Below, one piece after another: positions 32,457-43,712 of a DNA stretch of 64,000 nt. A program made the translations under genes and the position numbers. Under the pieces are notes generated by a model. That model was not told the DNA's origin. It saw nothing but the letters and a program-made list of their open reading frames with translations, and searched no databases. Source of the stretch: Bartonella sp. WD16.2 (GTDB lineage: Bacteria > Pseudomonadota > Alphaproteobacteria > Rhizobiales > Rhizobiaceae); contig NZ_CP019781.1 in the NCBI RefSeq assembly GCF_002022505.1, positions 992,001-1,056,000 on the forward strand. Reading direction: 5' to 3'. Each line of letters starts with the position of its first letter. Within the stretch, counting starts at the first letter, position 1.

Positions 32457-33863
32457 TTATAATTCGTTTTCTTTCAACTGTCTAACCAAAGAAATAAAAG
32501 TCTCCCCACGTATTTCATAATTTTTGAATTGATCATAACTTGCACAAGCTGGCGAAAACAAAACTACAGCTTCTTTAGCATGAGCATAAGTTGCATCAGC
32601 AGCCGCTTCACGCACTGCATTTTCTAAAATTAAGCTCATTGAAAAAGGAAAAGAAGAACCAATAGTGCAGGCAAAATCCTCTGCAGCAGCACCAATTAAA
32701 TAAGCTTTACGAATTTTATTAAAAAATCCTCTTAAGGGAGAAATGCCACCTTCTTTTGCCTGTCCTCCAACAATCCAAAAAATATCGTTAAAAGTAGCAA
32801 GCGCGCAAGCTGACGCATCCGCATTAGTAGCTTTACTATCATTGATAAACAAAACCGATCCAATTTTGCGTACCTGCTGCATACGATGCGCAAGTCCCAT
32901 ATAACTTGCTAAATGTCTCTCTATATGGGGATCAGTAATTTTTAACACCTGCAATGTTGCTAAAACCATAAGAGCGTTTTGCACATTATGGGCACCGCGT
33001 AACGAAGTTATAGTAGCAAGATCTGCAAGCAAACAACGCTGCTCATGGCTAATAGAAAAGAGTTTTGTTCCTTCTGCATAAAAACCATCATCAATACAGT
33101 GTTCCTTAGAAATTGCTTTAACTTGATGACCTTCATTTATAAGTTGCTGATATAAAACCTGACAGGCAGAATCATCAATTGAAACAAGAGCGTGAGAAGC
33201 TTTAGCAACTAAACGCCCTTTGACTTGCACATAATGCGTGAAGCTACCGTGTCGGTCAATGTGATCAGGTGTTAAATTTAACAAAAGACCAACTGTAGGC
33301 TGAAGAGAAGGACTTAGATCAATCTGAAATGATGAACATTCAATAACATAAATACGTTTTTTAACAAATGGCTTAAGGGTTAATATTGCAGTTCCAATAT
33401 TTCCTCCCATTTGCACATCATAGCCCATTTTGTCTAAAAGATGGGTAAGCAAAGTAGTAGTGGTCGATTTACCATTCGTACCTGTAATAGCAATAAATGG
33501 CACATCCTGATCACAAAAACCATGTTGACATAAAAAATGGTTCCGTGCACGAACAAATAGTTCAATATCACCAATAATTTCTATACCTGCCTGACGTGCT
33601 TTATCAACCGTCCAATGAGGTTTAGGATGAGTTAAAGGTACCCCAGGCGCTAAAATCAACGCAACAAATTCTGACCAATCCTCATGACGAAGATCTCTGG
33701 TGGGAATATTTTTTTTACAAGCAGCTTCCACACTAGAAGGATTTTCATCCCACCCAATCACTTCAGCTCCACCAGTAATCAGTGCTTGCGCCGTAGCTAA
33801 TCCCGACTGCCCTAGCCCAAATAGAGCAACTTTTTGACCTTTATAACATTCAACTGGAATCAC
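32457..33863 (-). CDS. murD: UDP-N-acetylmuramoylalanine--D-glutamate ligase MurD
   Basis: Adds D-Glu to UDP-MurNAc-L-Ala. The N-terminal Rossmann part has [17 protein letters not shown]. The central ATPase domain has the P-loop [15 protein letters not shown] and [10 protein letters not shown], and the C-terminal part has [13 protein letters not shown]. The start is a GTG at 33863 (468 aa), 5 bases after the mraY stop. All Mur ligase landmarks are present. Confidence 0.96.
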   Translation of the reverse strand: MIPVECYKGQKVALFGLGQSGLATAQALITGGAEVIGWDENPSSVEAACKKNIPTRDLRHEDWSEFVALILAPGVPLTHPKPHWTVDKARQAGIEIIGDIELFVRARNHFLCQHGFCDQDVPFIAITGTNGKSTTTTLLTHLLDKMGYDVQMGGNIGTAILTLKPFVKKRIYVIECSSFQIDLSPSLQPTVGLLLNLTPDHIDRHGSFTHYVQVKGRLVAKASHALVSIDDSACQVLYQQLINEGHQVKAISKEHCIDDGFYAEGTKLFSISHEQRCLLADLATITSLRGAHNVQNALMVLATLQVLKITDPHIERHLASYMGLAHRMQQVRKIGSVLFINDSKATNADASACALATFNDIFWIVGGQAKEGGISPLRGFFNKIRKAYLIGAAAEDFACTIGSSFPFSMSLILENAVREAAADATYAHAKEAVVLFSPACASYDQFKNYEIRGETFISLVRQLKENEL

Positions 33864-33867
33864 AATC

Positions 33868-34938
33868 TTATCTCAATTTAAGTGTTGAAAGACCAATCAA
33901 TGCTAAAACAATTGAAATAATCCAAAAGCGCACCACAACCTGACTTTCAGTCCACCCCTTTTTTTCAAAATGATGATGAATTGGTGCCATAAGGAATACA
34001 CGCTTTCTCGTCAATTTAAACCAACCTACCTGGATGATAACCGAAAGCGTTTCTAAAACAAAAAGTCCACCGATAACACCTAAAACAATTTCATGCTTTG
34101 TCGCTACGGCAACAACACCTAACAACCCTCCAAGTGCCAATGAACCAGTATCACCCATAAAAATAGCCGCTGGAGGAGCATTAAACCATAAAAAGCCAAG
34201 ACCAGCCCCCACAACTGCTCCTAATAAAACAGTCAATTCTCCAGTTCCAGGCACATAGTGGATTTGTAAATAATCAGCAAAATTTATATTACCAGACAAA
34301 TAAGCAATTAATGCAAATGATAAAGCAGCTACCATTACAGGAACAATCGCAAGACCATCAAGACCATCCGTTAAATTAACCGCATTACCGGTCCCTACTA
34401 TAACACAAGCAGTAAAAGGAACAAAAAACCAACCTAAATTAATAAAATAGTCTTTTACAAAAGGTAAAGCCAATCCCGACGAACCGGCTTTCACAATAAT
34501 CAAAGAAGCAGTTGTCGCAATTAAAAACTCCAAACCCAACCGTGCTTTACCGGAAAACCCCTTGTCTGTTTGTTTTGTCACTTTAAGATAATCATCATAA
34601 AAACCAATTATCCCAAAAGAAAGCATAACTAACAGTGATACCCAAAGATAAATGTTTGATAAATTACACCACAGAAGCGTCGACACCACAATGCCGCTCA
34701 AAATCATTAATCCACCCATAGTAGGTGTTCCAGCTTTTTTAAAATGAGTTTGAGGACCATCAGCTCGAATTGGTTGCCCCTTTCCTTGCCGCACTTTAAG
34801 AGAGGCAATAATACTAGGGCCAAACAAAAAAACAATTAAACCTGATGTTAGCATAGCTAACACAGTACGAAAAGTAATATAACGAAAAACATTAACGCCT
34901 GGAAGCCAATCACTCAACGAAGAAAGTAACAAAATCAT
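33868..34938 (-). CDS. mraY: MraY, phospho-MurNAc-pentapeptide translocase
   Basis: Ten-span enzyme that makes lipid I by moving phospho-MurNAc-pentapeptide to undecaprenyl phosphate. Family motifs: [30 protein letters not shown] (catalytic Asp pair), [13 protein letters not shown] and the cytoplasmic loop [11 protein letters not shown]. The start at 34938 ([12 protein letters not shown], 356 aa) matches the family length near 360; the frame extends 27 codons upstream inside murF. The overlap with murF is 29 bases. Confidence 0.95.
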   Translation of the reverse strand: MILLLSSLSDWLPGVNVFRYITFRTVLAMLTSGLIVFLFGPSIIASLKVRQGKGQPIRADGPQTHFKKAGTPTMGGLMILSGIVVSTLLWCNLSNIYLWVSLLVMLSFGIIGFYDDYLKVTKQTDKGFSGKARLGLEFLIATTASLIIVKAGSSGLALPFVKDYFINLGWFFVPFTACVIVGTGNAVNLTDGLDGLAIVPVMVAALSFALIAYLSGNINFADYLQIHYVPGTGELTVLLGAVVGAGLGFLWFNAPPAAIFMGDTGSLALGGLLGVVAVATKHEIVLGVIGGLFVLETLSVIIQVGWFKLTRKRVFLMAPIHHHFEKKGWTESQVVVRFWIISIVLALIGLSTLKLR

Positions 34939-36379
34939 AGTAAAAAAACCCGGTAAAATTATAAAGATGTTTTTTATAGCGATCAAGAAGATCCTCAACA
35001 ATACGCGATAGACCAACACTATGAGATGATTTAATCATAATAAGATCGCCTTCTGAAATTTCTTTTAAAATAAGCGGTACAAGTTCTTCAATATGTTCAG
35101 AGTAATGAACTTTGACATAACTAGAAAGCTCATTAGCTAAAAATTTCATTGCTTTTCCAACCAAAAAAACCGGATTAGCACCAGAAATACATATTGGCTT
35201 TACCAGATCACGATGAAGCTTTTCACTATAAATTCCTAACTCAAGCATATCACCCAAAACTGCTATTTTCCGACCACGTATACCGACCGGCCCCATAGCA
35301 AGAAGATCAAGGGCAGCACGCATAGAAGCAGGATTGGCATTATAACTTTCATCAATTAAATGAAATTCTCCTCCATTTGGTAAAGATAGTCGATAGCGGT
35401 TACCTCTACCTTTGGGAAGAGAAAAACAACTTAAAGCAAATGAAACACGTGCTAAATCAGCACCAACCACATCACAAACTGCTAAAACACTCAAAATATT
35501 TTGTACAATGTGTCGCCCAGGAGAACCAATTTTAATGATTATATCTTGGTCAGAAAAATGCATAGTCATACAAGAATAATCTGTCAAAAGATGAATCTCT
35601 TTTGCTTGGTAATCAGCATCCTTCGATTCCCCAAAACTCAAGATTTTTTTTACGCCACATTGTTCTGCTTTTTGAACCAAATGAGAAAAAAAATGACTAT
35701 CCGCATTTAAAAGAGCTACACCTTTATCATTCAGTCCTTCAAAAATTTCAGCTTTTGCATCTGCAATTTCTTCAAGATTTTTAAAAAAACCTATATGTCC
35801 AGCAGCAATATGAGTAATCAAAGCTACATGTGGGCGAACTAACTTTACCAAAGGGCGAATTTCATTCTTATGATTCATTCCAATTTCAAATATACCATAA
35901 TCACTATCCGCAGGCATACGCGCCAAAGTTAAAGGGACACCCCAACAATTGTTGAAAGAACCAGGATTGGCATAAACCTTTCCAACAGTTTTAAGTGCTT
36001 GTTTAAGAGCTTCTTTTGTTGTTGTTTTTCCAACAGAACCTGTGATAGCTATAATTTTAGCTTTTGAACGCTCACGTGCTGCTTGCGCAAGTTTTTCTAA
36101 CGCTTTTAAAACATCGGGAACCACAATCAATGGAGCAGCCAATTTTTTCATTTCAACCAAACGATTTTGGGCAACCACAAGAACTCCAGCACCTTTTGCA
36201 TAAGCTTGTGCAGCAAAATCATGACCGTCTAGACTATTACCCTTAATACAGAAAAAAATATCGCCCTCTATAAGAGATCTGCTATCAATAGAAATCCCAG
36301 AAAAAGTCTCTGGCAAGCGTCCAATTGATAGACCATTCATAACAGAAAGAAGTGTCTGCTTATCCCATAAAACTGTCAT
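34910..36379 (-). CDS. murF: UDP-N-acetylmuramoyl-tripeptide--D-Ala-D-Ala ligase MurF
   Basis: Last cytoplasmic Mur ligase; adds D-Ala-D-Ala to the tripeptide. Domain 1 has the [19 protein letters not shown] region, domain 2 the P-loop [15 protein letters not shown] and [18 protein letters not shown], and domain 3 the segments [17 protein letters not shown] and [10 protein letters not shown]. The length of 489 aa is slightly long: about 15 Phe/Tyr-rich residues at the C-terminus lie over the mraY start region and are not typical. Its ATG overlaps the murE stop (ATGA). Confidence 0.96.
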   Translation of the reverse strand: MTVLWDKQTLLSVMNGLSIGRLPETFSGISIDSRSLIEGDIFFCIKGNSLDGHDFAAQAYAKGAGVLVVAQNRLVEMKKLAAPLIVVPDVLKALEKLAQAARERSKAKIIAITGSVGKTTTKEALKQALKTVGKVYANPGSFNNCWGVPLTLARMPADSDYGIFEIGMNHKNEIRPLVKLVRPHVALITHIAAGHIGFFKNLEEIADAKAEIFEGLNDKGVALLNADSHFFSHLVQKAEQCGVKKILSFGESKDADYQAKEIHLLTDYSCMTMHFSDQDIIIKIGSPGRHIVQNILSVLAVCDVVGADLARVSFALSCFSLPKGRGNRYRLSLPNGGEFHLIDESYNANPASMRAALDLLAMGPVGIRGRKIAVLGDMLELGIYSEKLHRDLVKPICISGANPVFLVGKAMKFLANELSSYVKVHYSEHIEELVPLILKEISEGDLIMIKSSHSVGLSRIVEDLLDRYKKHLYNFTGFFYYDFVTFFVE

Positions 36380-37827
36380 TTATTTTGTTCTTTCAAAGCA
36401 GAAACTGCTCTTAAATGATCTGAAAAAGGATACGTTGTCTTTCCTATAATTTGACCATTTTCATGACCTTTTCCAGCAATAATCAATGTATCTCCAGCTT
36501 CAAGTAATCTCACTGCATAATCAATAGCTTCACCACGATCTGCTATTTCCATTGCTCCTGATGCTGCTTGTAAAATATCTTTTCGAATTTTCGCAGGATC
36601 CTCCGTGCGAGGATTATCATCAGTAACAATAACAATATCAGCTTTGCTTGTTGCAATTTTTCCCATCAAGGATCTTTTGCCCTGATCACGATCACCCCCA
36701 CAACCAAAAACAAGAATCAAACGCCCTAATGTAAAAGGGCGAACAGAAAGTAATACCTGCTCTAAAGCCTCTGGTTTATGAGCATAATCCACATAAACAA
36801 ATGCATTATCTTTCGTATTTCCGACCAATTCTAACCGGCCAGGTGCTCCTTGCAATTTTTTCAAAGAGCGAAAAACACTACTGGGAGGTACATTTGTCGC
36901 AATTGCTAAACCTGCAGCCATAAGTGCATTAGTCACTTGAAATTCCCCCGCAAGAGGCAAATCAAATGTGTAAATATCGTTTCCCATCCGACACTCAACA
37001 CTTTGTTTTAACCGCTGATGCTCAATACGATTAATTGTAATAAACTGACCCTTACGTCCAACCGTTAATATTGGGCGCCCTGCTTGTGTAACATGCTCAA
37101 TCACTTTTTGTGAATAAACATCATCCGCAAAAATAATAGCGGGCGCATCACATGGTAAAAGCGTATCAAACAATCTCATTTTAGCACGTAAATAATCTTC
37201 CACACACGTGTGATAATCCATATGATCGCGCCCTAAATTAGTGAAAGCTGCCGCTGCCAAACGCACCCCATCAAGTCGACTCTGATCAAGACCATGCGAA
37301 GAAGCTTCAAGTGCTGCATGCGTAACACCTTCACCAGCAATTTCACACAACAAACGCTGCAACATTACCGGATCAGGTGTTGTGAGAGAACCATAATCAT
37401 TACGCTTAGGTGAAACAACACCAACCGTCCCTATGCTAGCCGCACAAAATCCAACATGCTTCCAAATTTGCCTAACAAAAAACACAACCGATGTTTTACC
37501 ACTTGTTCCTGTAACAGCTGTTACAATTTCAGGCTGAGTACCATAAAAACGTGCAGCTGCAATGGCTAAGCTATGGCGCACATCTACAACACGCAAAACC
37601 GGAACACATAACCCCTTAAGGACGCAATCATAATCTGTAACTATTACCCGTGCACCACGCTTTATAGCGTCGTTTATATATTGCCTACCATCACCCTGAT
37701 TCCCTTGAAGAGCCACAAAAACATAACCCGGCAATACTTGTCGAGAATCTGAACTTATTCCCGTAATTTCAATTGAAGAAAGGCAACTATCTTCACTACA
37801 TTCTGTAAACAATGCTCCAAGAAACAT
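36376..37827 (-). CDS. murE: UDP-MurNAc-L-Ala-D-Glu:meso-diaminopimelate ligase MurE
   Basis: Adds the third stem-peptide residue. The P-loop is [13 protein letters not shown], and [15 protein letters not shown] follows in the C-terminal half. The substrate motif DNPR in [11 protein letters not shown] marks the meso-diaminopimelate-adding type, as expected for Gram-negatives. The length of 483 aa is usual. It starts 17 bases after ftsI and overlaps murF by 4 bases. Confidence 0.96.
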   Translation of the reverse strand: MFLGALFTECSEDSCLSSIEITGISSDSRQVLPGYVFVALQGNQGDGRQYINDAIKRGARVIVTDYDCVLKGLCVPVLRVVDVRHSLAIAAARFYGTQPEIVTAVTGTSGKTSVVFFVRQIWKHVGFCAASIGTVGVVSPKRNDYGSLTTPDPVMLQRLLCEIAGEGVTHAALEASSHGLDQSRLDGVRLAAAAFTNLGRDHMDYHTCVEDYLRAKMRLFDTLLPCDAPAIIFADDVYSQKVIEHVTQAGRPILTVGRKGQFITINRIEHQRLKQSVECRMGNDIYTFDLPLAGEFQVTNALMAAGLAIATNVPPSSVFRSLKKLQGAPGRLELVGNTKDNAFVYVDYAHKPEALEQVLLSVRPFTLGRLILVFGCGGDRDQGKRSLMGKIATSKADIVIVTDDNPRTEDPAKIRKDILQAASGAMEIADRGEAIDYAVRLLEAGDTLIIAGKGHENGQIIGKTTYPFSDHLRAVSALKEQNK

Positions 37828-37844
37828 GATCGTTTATCTTTATG

Positions 37845-39593
37845 TTAATTTTTTACCGCTGTCTTAAATAATTCAGAATTATTACTTGCACTTAAAGTCA
37901 GCTCATATTCTTTTTTTAAATCTGATTTTATTCCAAGAAAACTGGCTGAACGACGAATAATATTTGCAAGCATCGGCGCTGCATTCATTGCCGCCACTGC
38001 TGAACGTTTACCTTCTTCAGGTTGAGGCTCATCAACAATTGTTAAAACAACGTAAGAAGGATTATCCATAGGGAAAGCAGCAAGAAAACTGTTGAAATTC
38101 TTTATCTTAGAATATTTTCCATTTTCAACTTTTTCAGCTGTTCCTGTCTTACCGCCAATACGATAACCTTCCACCTTTGCATTACGCCCAGAACCAATAA
38201 CACTATTTAACTTATAAAGGTAGCGCATATCCTGGCTAGTTCGGGGGTGCAATACTTGTTTAGCATGTTGCAAAACTTGCCCTTCAGTTCGCTTCAAAAA
38301 TGTGGGTTCAATCAACAAACCACCATTAATTAAAGCGGCTGTCCCTACCGCTGTTTGTAATGGTGTTGTTGCCATACCATGACCAAAAGAAATTGTCATA
38401 GAATCTATATCCCGCCAACGACGCGGCAAAACAGGATTAGCAACCTCAGGTAATTCTATTGTCATACGATCAAGTAAACCAAGTCGTTTCAAAAAATCAC
38501 GATGTCCATCAACCCCTATTTCTAATGCCTCTCGAGCAGAGCCAATATTAGAAGAATAAACAAAAACCTCCCATAGCGTTAAGAGACGATTTTTTCCATG
38601 AAAATCACGAATAAAATGACTGTGGCTTATTTGAATTGGTTTTGAAGCATCAATGAGACTATTTAAATGAAAAACTTCTGAATCAAGCGCCATCGCAGTA
38701 GTAAAACTTTTGATAATTGATCCCATTTCAAAAGTTCCAGCTGTCATCCGATTGAGGCGGTCACTTTTAAGAGCATCAACAGGATTCCCAGGATCAAAAT
38801 CAGGCACAGATACCATAGCAACAACCTCACCGGTGTGGATGTTCAAAATAACAGCTCCTGCAGCAAGCGCTTTATAGCGCTTCATCCCCTTCATAAGCTC
38901 ATCACGCACAATTGCCTGAATACGTATATCAATCGAAAGTTGAACTGGTTTCAATAATGCTTCAGTTGCAAGACCGGCATCTCGAAGAACACTCAAACCC
39001 GTATCATCAATATATTTTTCTATGCCTGCTATGCCTTGATTATCAACATTAACCATACCAAGAATATGCGAAGCTATAGGCCCACCTGGATAAAAACGAC
39101 GTACTTCAGTACGAAAACCAATACCTGGAACACCAAGCGCCATAATTTGCGCTTTTTGTGTTGGAGTTAACCCACGTTGGACCCAAGAAAAACGAGACTT
39201 TTTTTTCAAGCGTTTATAAGTTTCTTGCCAGTTGAGCTGGGGTAAAACTGTTGAAATTAATTCAATTGTTTCATCTACATCAATAACGCGGCGTGGTTCA
39301 GCAAAAAGTGAGTAAGTTTCAATATCTGTTGCCAATAAACGCCCATTACGATCAATAATATCAGGTCGAGCAGCCAGCTGTAATGCTCCAGGCCCTTTTG
39401 CTTCTTCAATCTGTCCACCTTGAAGCCCATAAGAAATAAGGCATTTCCCCATAATACCGTATAGAATAAGAAAACACAGTAGAGAAAAAATCAATCGTGA
39501 ACGATTAAAATATGAGTGATAAATAGGAAGATCTAGATTACTCAATTGGTTATTTAATTTCTTTTTCCGCAAAAACAGGAGCAATAATCGCAT
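37845..39593 (-). CDS. ftsI: Penicillin-binding protein FtsI (PBP3), septal transpeptidase
   Basis: Class B PBP that crosslinks septal peptidoglycan with FtsW. A cytoplasmic N-terminus is followed by one membrane span (about 33-53), a pedestal domain starting LAARPDIIDRNGRLLAT, and the transpeptidase domain. The active-site motifs are intact: SIIK in TFEMGSIIKSFT, SSN in VYSSNIGSA, and KTGTAEK. The length of 582 aa is normal. Its ATG shares one base with the ftsL stop (TAATG). Confidence 0.96.
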   Translation of the reverse strand: MRLLLLFLRKKKLNNQLSNLDLPIYHSYFNRSRLIFSLLCFLILYGIMGKCLISYGLQGGQIEEAKGPGALQLAARPDIIDRNGRLLATDIETYSLFAEPRRVIDVDETIELISTVLPQLNWQETYKRLKKKSRFSWVQRGLTPTQKAQIMALGVPGIGFRTEVRRFYPGGPIASHILGMVNVDNQGIAGIEKYIDDTGLSVLRDAGLATEALLKPVQLSIDIRIQAIVRDELMKGMKRYKALAAGAVILNIHTGEVVAMVSVPDFDPGNPVDALKSDRLNRMTAGTFEMGSIIKSFTTAMALDSEVFHLNSLIDASKPIQISHSHFIRDFHGKNRLLTLWEVFVYSSNIGSAREALEIGVDGHRDFLKRLGLLDRMTIELPEVANPVLPRRWRDIDSMTISFGHGMATTPLQTAVGTAALINGGLLIEPTFLKRTEGQVLQHAKQVLHPRTSQDMRYLYKLNSVIGSGRNAKVEGYRIGGKTGTAEKVENGKYSKIKNFNSFLAAFPMDNPSYVVLTIVDEPQPEEGKRSAVAAMNAAPMLANIIRRSASFLGIKSDLKKEYELTLSASNNSELFKTAVKN

Positions 39594-39997
39594 TACTGCA
39601 CACCTTTTTGAATAACGTTATTATTCTGAGAAACATGATTTTTAACAAGAAAAGCCTTATCTTCTTCAAAAGTATTTTTCTTAATTAATTCGTCAATTTG
39701 ATCATATAAACGTGCAGGAACATCCTTCAATTCTACAATCTGATGGGGTTGTATTATTTCTAAGTTTAGCTCTTTTTGATAATATTCTGCAAGTCTTTGC
39801 ATACGCGATGGTTCTATCATCATAGCCCATTCAGCATGCAAAAGCCTTACCATATTTTTTTCTGCTGTAATTTCCCGTTCAAGACGGTATACCTCGCTAA
39901 TTTGTTTTTGGACATCATATTTTACCTTATAAGTAATAGCTGCCATACAAATCATAATAGTTACTAAAACTACATCCAATGTACGAAAAATTGTCAT
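39593..39997 (-). CDS. ftsL: Cell division protein FtsL
   Basis: Small bitopic divisome protein that pairs with FtsB. It has a short cytoplasmic N-terminus, one membrane span (about residues 7-24), then a coiled coil ([20 protein letters not shown]) followed by the short conserved stretch [19 protein letters not shown]. The length of 134 aa is typical of rhizobial FtsL. It overlaps rsmH by 4 bases (ATGA) and ftsI by 1 base. The assignment rests on architecture and position, because FtsL sequences diverge strongly. Confidence 0.9.
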   Translation of the reverse strand: MTIFRTLDVVLVTIMICMAAITYKVKYDVQKQISEVYRLEREITAEKNMVRLLHAEWAMMIEPSRMQRLAEYYQKELNLEIIQPHQIVELKDVPARLYDQIDELIKKNTFEEDKAFLVKNHVSQNNNVIQKGVQ

Positions 39998-41043
39998 TTT
40001 TTACTGCCTTTAAAACTGGTAATTTCTGCCAAACTAAACAATTCCATATCCGCTTTAATGACATCTTCTTGAGTACGCACACCTACACGTAACTTTGCAG
40101 AACGTGCACGAGGATTTTTTTGTAATTCTTCTTCATCTGCAGTCTTCACACCTTTAAACAAAGGCAAAAATGTTGTTGGACTAGATTTTATTTCAGGAAG
40201 ATAGCGTGATCTTCCTTCTTCTCCTGAACGAGCAGAAAAAAATCTTTTTATTATGCGATCCTCAAGAGAATGAAAACTAACAACTCCTAAACGCCCCCCT
40301 GCTTTCAAAACTTTTTCAGCAGCAAATAAACCTCGTGTAAGTTCACCAAGCTCATCATTAACATAAATACGAAGTGCCTGAAACACGCGCGTCGCAGGAT
40401 GAATACGATCACCTGGTTTACGACCCACTAAAATCTCAATAGCATTAGCAAGATCACATGTACGCAAAAAAGGACGAATACGACGACGCTTTTCAATCAT
40501 CCGTGCAATTCGATCCGCATGACGCTCTTCACCTAATATCTTAAATATATGTGATAATTCATTGACTTTTAAAGAATTAATAAAATCACTTGCTGTCAAA
40601 CCAGTCTGTGCCATTCGCATATCTAGCGGACCATCTTTTTGAAAAGAAAATCCCCGTTCAGCTTCATCCAACTGCATTGAAGATACGCCAATATCAAGAA
40701 TAACTGCATCCACTTTTTCTTCAACCACACAATCCAACCGTGAAAATTCCATTTGCACCAAACGAAGACGTGGAAAAAATTGATCGACAAGCAATTGTCC
40801 CTCACGGATTGCATGAGGATCACGATCAAGAGCAATAACATCTGCCCCCGCATCAAGCAAAGCACGCGTATAACCACCAGCACCAAAGGTACCATCAATT
40901 ACCTTTGCCCCAGCTAATGGCGCAAGCGCAGCTAAAACTGGCTGCAACAATACCGGAATATGGCGCTCAGTTTCGTTACTCTGCCCTGTCAAAATAACCC
41001 ATCTTGATTTATATTTTTCCGCATCAATAACCACTAATGGCAA
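39994..41043 (-). CDS. rsmH: 16S rRNA m4C1402 methyltransferase RsmH (MraW)
   Basis: N4-methylates C1402 of 16S rRNA with S-adenosylmethionine. The family opening [16 protein letters not shown] is followed by the SAM loop [47 protein letters not shown] and [21 protein letters not shown] (quoted in part). The start is uncertain: the frame opens with TTG at 41043, with a GTG at 41034 and a TTG at 40992 as alternatives, and no Met precedes the conserved region. First gene of the dcw block; mraZ, its usual upstream partner, is missing. Confidence 0.95.
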   Translation of the reverse strand: MPLVVIDAEKYKSRWVILTGQSNETERHIPVLLQPVLAALAPLAGAKVIDGTFGAGGYTRALLDAGADVIALDRDPHAIREGQLLVDQFFPRLRLVQMEFSRLDCVVEEKVDAVILDIGVSSMQLDEAERGFSFQKDGPLDMRMAQTGLTASDFINSLKVNELSHIFKILGEERHADRIARMIEKRRRIRPFLRTCDLANAIEILVGRKPGDRIHPATRVFQALRIYVNDELGELTRGLFAAEKVLKAGGRLGVVSFHSLEDRIIKRFFSARSGEEGRSRYLPEIKSSPTTFLPLFKGVKTADEEELQKNPRARSAKLRVGVRTQEDVIKADMELFSLAEITSFKGSKK

Positions 41044-41236
41044 ATGATGTCACAATAACCAAAACCTTAACTTTCACACTTATCTCAACAAAAGAAAATG
41101 AAGTTAAAGTTATCCCAATGCACACATTAATTCATTATATTTAAAGAAATGTTATAATTTTAAAAAACATTTTTTTAAGTGTGCAATTTAAATATAAATT
41201 TTTCTGAAAACTTGTGCCAATACTACATATAAAATA

Positions 41237-41625
41237 TCAGTCGGCCTGTAAGCCGGGTTCTGTATGGTAAAGTTTACACTCTACATGGCAACCATTCATC
41301 TGGGACGGATGTTACCACCCGCCTCGTGCAACCTACCCAAATGACTCACCTGGAAAATGGCTGCAAGCTAAGGCTTGCGCGTCATTTCTATTCGGTCTTG
41401 CTCCCGGTGGGGTTTACCTTGCCACACTCATTACTGAGTGCGCGGTGGGCTCTTACCCCACCCTTTCACCCTTACCTATAAAAATAGGCGGTTTGCTTTC
41501 TGTGGCACTTTCCCTAGGGTCACCCCCGCCGGGTGTTACCCGGCACCGTTTTTCCATGGAGCCCGGACTTTCCTCACCTGCTACTTTTAAACACCGAGCA
41601 AGCGCGGCTGCCCAGCCGACTGACC
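41237..41625 (-). ncRNA. rnpB: RNase P RNA (bacterial type A)
   Basis: Catalytic RNA that matures tRNA 5' ends. Read on the minus strand, the RNA starts near 41625 with GTCGGCTGGGCAGCCGC and ends near 41240 with CCCGGCTTACAGGCCGA. These are the hallmark 5' and 3' ends, whose terminal GTCGG and CCGAC pair to form P1. The internal conserved segments GGAAAGTCCGGGCTCCA and AGGGTGAAA-like stretches are present. The length, about 390 nt, is normal. It lies 194 bases upstream of rsmH on the same strand. The exact ends are approximate. Confidence 0.96.
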
Positions 41626-41639
41626 CGATAATTTATAAA

Positions 41640-42998
41640 ACATTTTTCACAAAGTGAAAATAGCCCTTTAAAATATTTTACATAGTCTATTTAAATCGTC
41701 CATTACTATAAAAATGATAGTGTTATTTTAAGAATAGTAAATAGATTGTAGCTCTTGAGCAATATTTAAAACTAAAATAGAACTCATTTTCGCAGCATGA
41801 CCAGCATTATATTTTAAAATGTGTACAGCTATTATTACTACTTAACTTACGTGTTTGTACTAATAATGTACACCGTATTCAAAATTGCCTCAAGAATGAT
41901 AAAGATCTTTATACAGAGTTATTGAGACTATCCATCGCTGATAAACTATTGTACCAAAAAATTTTTGTATGCGTACTACCATTACCTTAATACTAACAAC
42001 AGCCTATGCTAAATTAATCAGAACTTTATATTAAAACGCAATTTTTGAATTAAAACTTTATAAAAACGGACAAATATCTTAAAAGAAATAACAATTAAAC
42101 TGCTGTCTAAGCTTAAACTTTCAATATCAGTATAAGTCCTTTCGCATAAAATACAAAAATAGAGGAAAAACTGCATTTAAAAAGATTTTCAAAATTGCAT
42201 TCTTTCCCTTTTCATTAAAATACGTCTAATCACAATTATAAAGCTTTAAGGCGTATTTCACCCAGAAAAGAGTTAAAAAAAGTGGTGCAACATATTCATT
42301 TGATAGATTTACAATACTAATTTACGCAATAAAAAAATAATGCTGAAAAACTCCATCACTAATCGCGTACAGATATAAAAAACTCCATTATTGCCAAATC
42401 TACTATCATAAAATCTAATACCAACTAGGAATGCTTTTAATGAATACCCTTTTATTCATTAATCATATAACATCCTCAGAAAGAATCATCAGTTTTACTT
42501 AAAACCAACACCAATTAAGCAAAGCTCATGCCATAAAAACTGCTCTCTAAAAACCAATACTCTTATAAGAAATTACACTTAAATACGTTAATAAGTCAGT
42601 TTTTCAATTGTATATTATTAAGTGCTTTCAAACACAACTTGATAACCAGTGTCTGTCTATTTTCAGATAATTCTGTAAAAACCAACATTGACAATTTCAA
42701 TACCGATTAATAAACAATTTATATCACTGACACCACCCTAATAACATTATCTAATAAACATTCTCACTTACACCCATATACACGCGTATTTACACACCTC
42801 TCATACAGCTAAAATGGATAAACAGTTTAAACTTTTATAAAAAAATATTTTAGTAGTTACCTATCATTTATTCCCAATAACACAGCGAATAATTCGGAAT
42901 GCATTTTTCACGCTTTTTATATTCTGGAGAAGGATACAACAAAGCATTCTTAAAACAAACTTCAAATATATTGTTCTTAAATTACTATAGATAAATGC
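41640..42998. other. 1.36-kb AT-rich region without a recognisable gene
   Basis: All six frames are broken and no family pattern, tRNA or strong terminator stands out. Such a long empty stretch beside the dcw cluster is best read as decayed sequence. It might hold small RNAs that cannot be seen by eye. Confidence 0.5.
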
Positions 42999-43358
42999 TT
43001 AAAAACCAATATCAACAACAGGAGAATGAGAAATTACTTCTAATGCAGCTGCAGCCGCAATTTTTCCAAATTGTTGTGCCTGTTTATTATTCTGACCGCT
43101 TGCAAGGGCAGCAGCAATCGCATCTTGACGTGCCTGTTTAACAATGCCTTTTTCTTGCTGAGAACTTACCTTAAAAAGATTCATTGGAACATTCGGCAAA
43201 GATACTGCCATCCATCTTAGCCCACTATCTGCTGTATCAGTCTGGCGTGAAGAACTCACCTCACCAAATACAAATCGATAAACAAAAAAACTAGTTATCA
43301 TAACACACAAAAAAAGAAAAATTAGAATAACAAGGCAACGCCAGCGGAATTTTATCAT
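42999..43358 (-). CDS. Hypothetical membrane-anchored protein, 119 aa
   Basis: I do not recognise a family. A basic N-terminus (MIKFRWR) is followed by one strong hydrophobic segment (about residues 8-30), then a periplasmic part of about 88 residues that is polar and ends in an Ala-rich helix (QDAIAAALASG, FGKIAAAAALEV). AGGATCAAAA before the ATG is a good ribosome site, which supports a real gene. It is isolated between two long non-coding stretches. It could be a signal-anchored envelope protein or the tail of a decaying gene; nothing in the sequence decides its function. Confidence 0.65.
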   Translation of the reverse strand: MIKFRWRCLVILIFLFLCVMITSFFVYRFVFGEVSSSRQTDTADSGLRWMAVSLPNVPMNLFKVSSQQEKGIVKQARQDAIAAALASGQNNKQAQQFGKIAAAAALEVISHSPVVDIGF

Positions 43359-43582
43359 TTTTGATCCTAAACATTATAATACACTATAATTGTAATCGTT
43401 CATATAACGTTTTTCATCTTTTAACTTAAAATAATTGTACTACTTATTGAAAATAAAACATAAATATCTAAAAAAAATACTCCAAACATTTCTGTACCAA
43501 ACACCATACTATAAATAGGTATTTATATTTGCTAAAATGACATATGTACCAATATCACGCTGAATTCAAATTTAACTTAAAT

Positions 43583-43676
43583 AAAAAAAACCCGGCTGAA
43601 GAATTTCTCAGCCGGGCCAGACAATCTAGGGATCCACGCGGGGGAGGGGGAGAGGTTCCCCGATTGTCTTATTACA
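43583..43676 (-). ncRNA. Candidate C/U-rich small RNA with anti-SD-like loop
   Basis: On the minus strand there is a compact transcription unit of about 94 nt. Its first hairpin is closed by AGACAATC / GATTGTCT (43662-43669 and 43619-43626) around a large loop very rich in C and U (CCTCTCCCCCTCCCCC), complementary to Shine-Dalgarno-like purine tracts. A second hairpin (CCCGGCTGA / TCAGCCGGG, 43591-43616) followed by eight Ts is a textbook rho-independent terminator. A promoter lies just upstream. The design resembles CU-rich trans-acting sRNAs of Rhizobiales (AbcR or alpha-r14 type), but I cannot assign it to one family. Confidence 0.75.
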
Positions 43677-43682
43677 TCAACC

Positions 43683-43712
43683 ATTATAATCGCTAATGCA
43701 ATTTTTCTACAA
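43683..43712 (-). promoter_or_regulatory. Sigma-70 promoter of the candidate small RNA
   Basis: On the minus strand a -35 box TTGTAG (43712-43707) and a perfect -10 box TATAAT (43688-43683) are separated by 18 bases. Transcription would start around 43675-43677, a few bases before the first hairpin of the small RNA. Confidence 0.65.

Noticed and set aside
41445..41657. 70-codon plus-strand frame over rnpB
   Set aside because: Lies antisense to the RNase P RNA, which explains the sequence.
41640..42998. CRISPR or tandem-repeat array in the long empty regions
   Set aside because: No regularly spaced direct repeats are visible; the apparent repetition is only A/T-rich low complexity.
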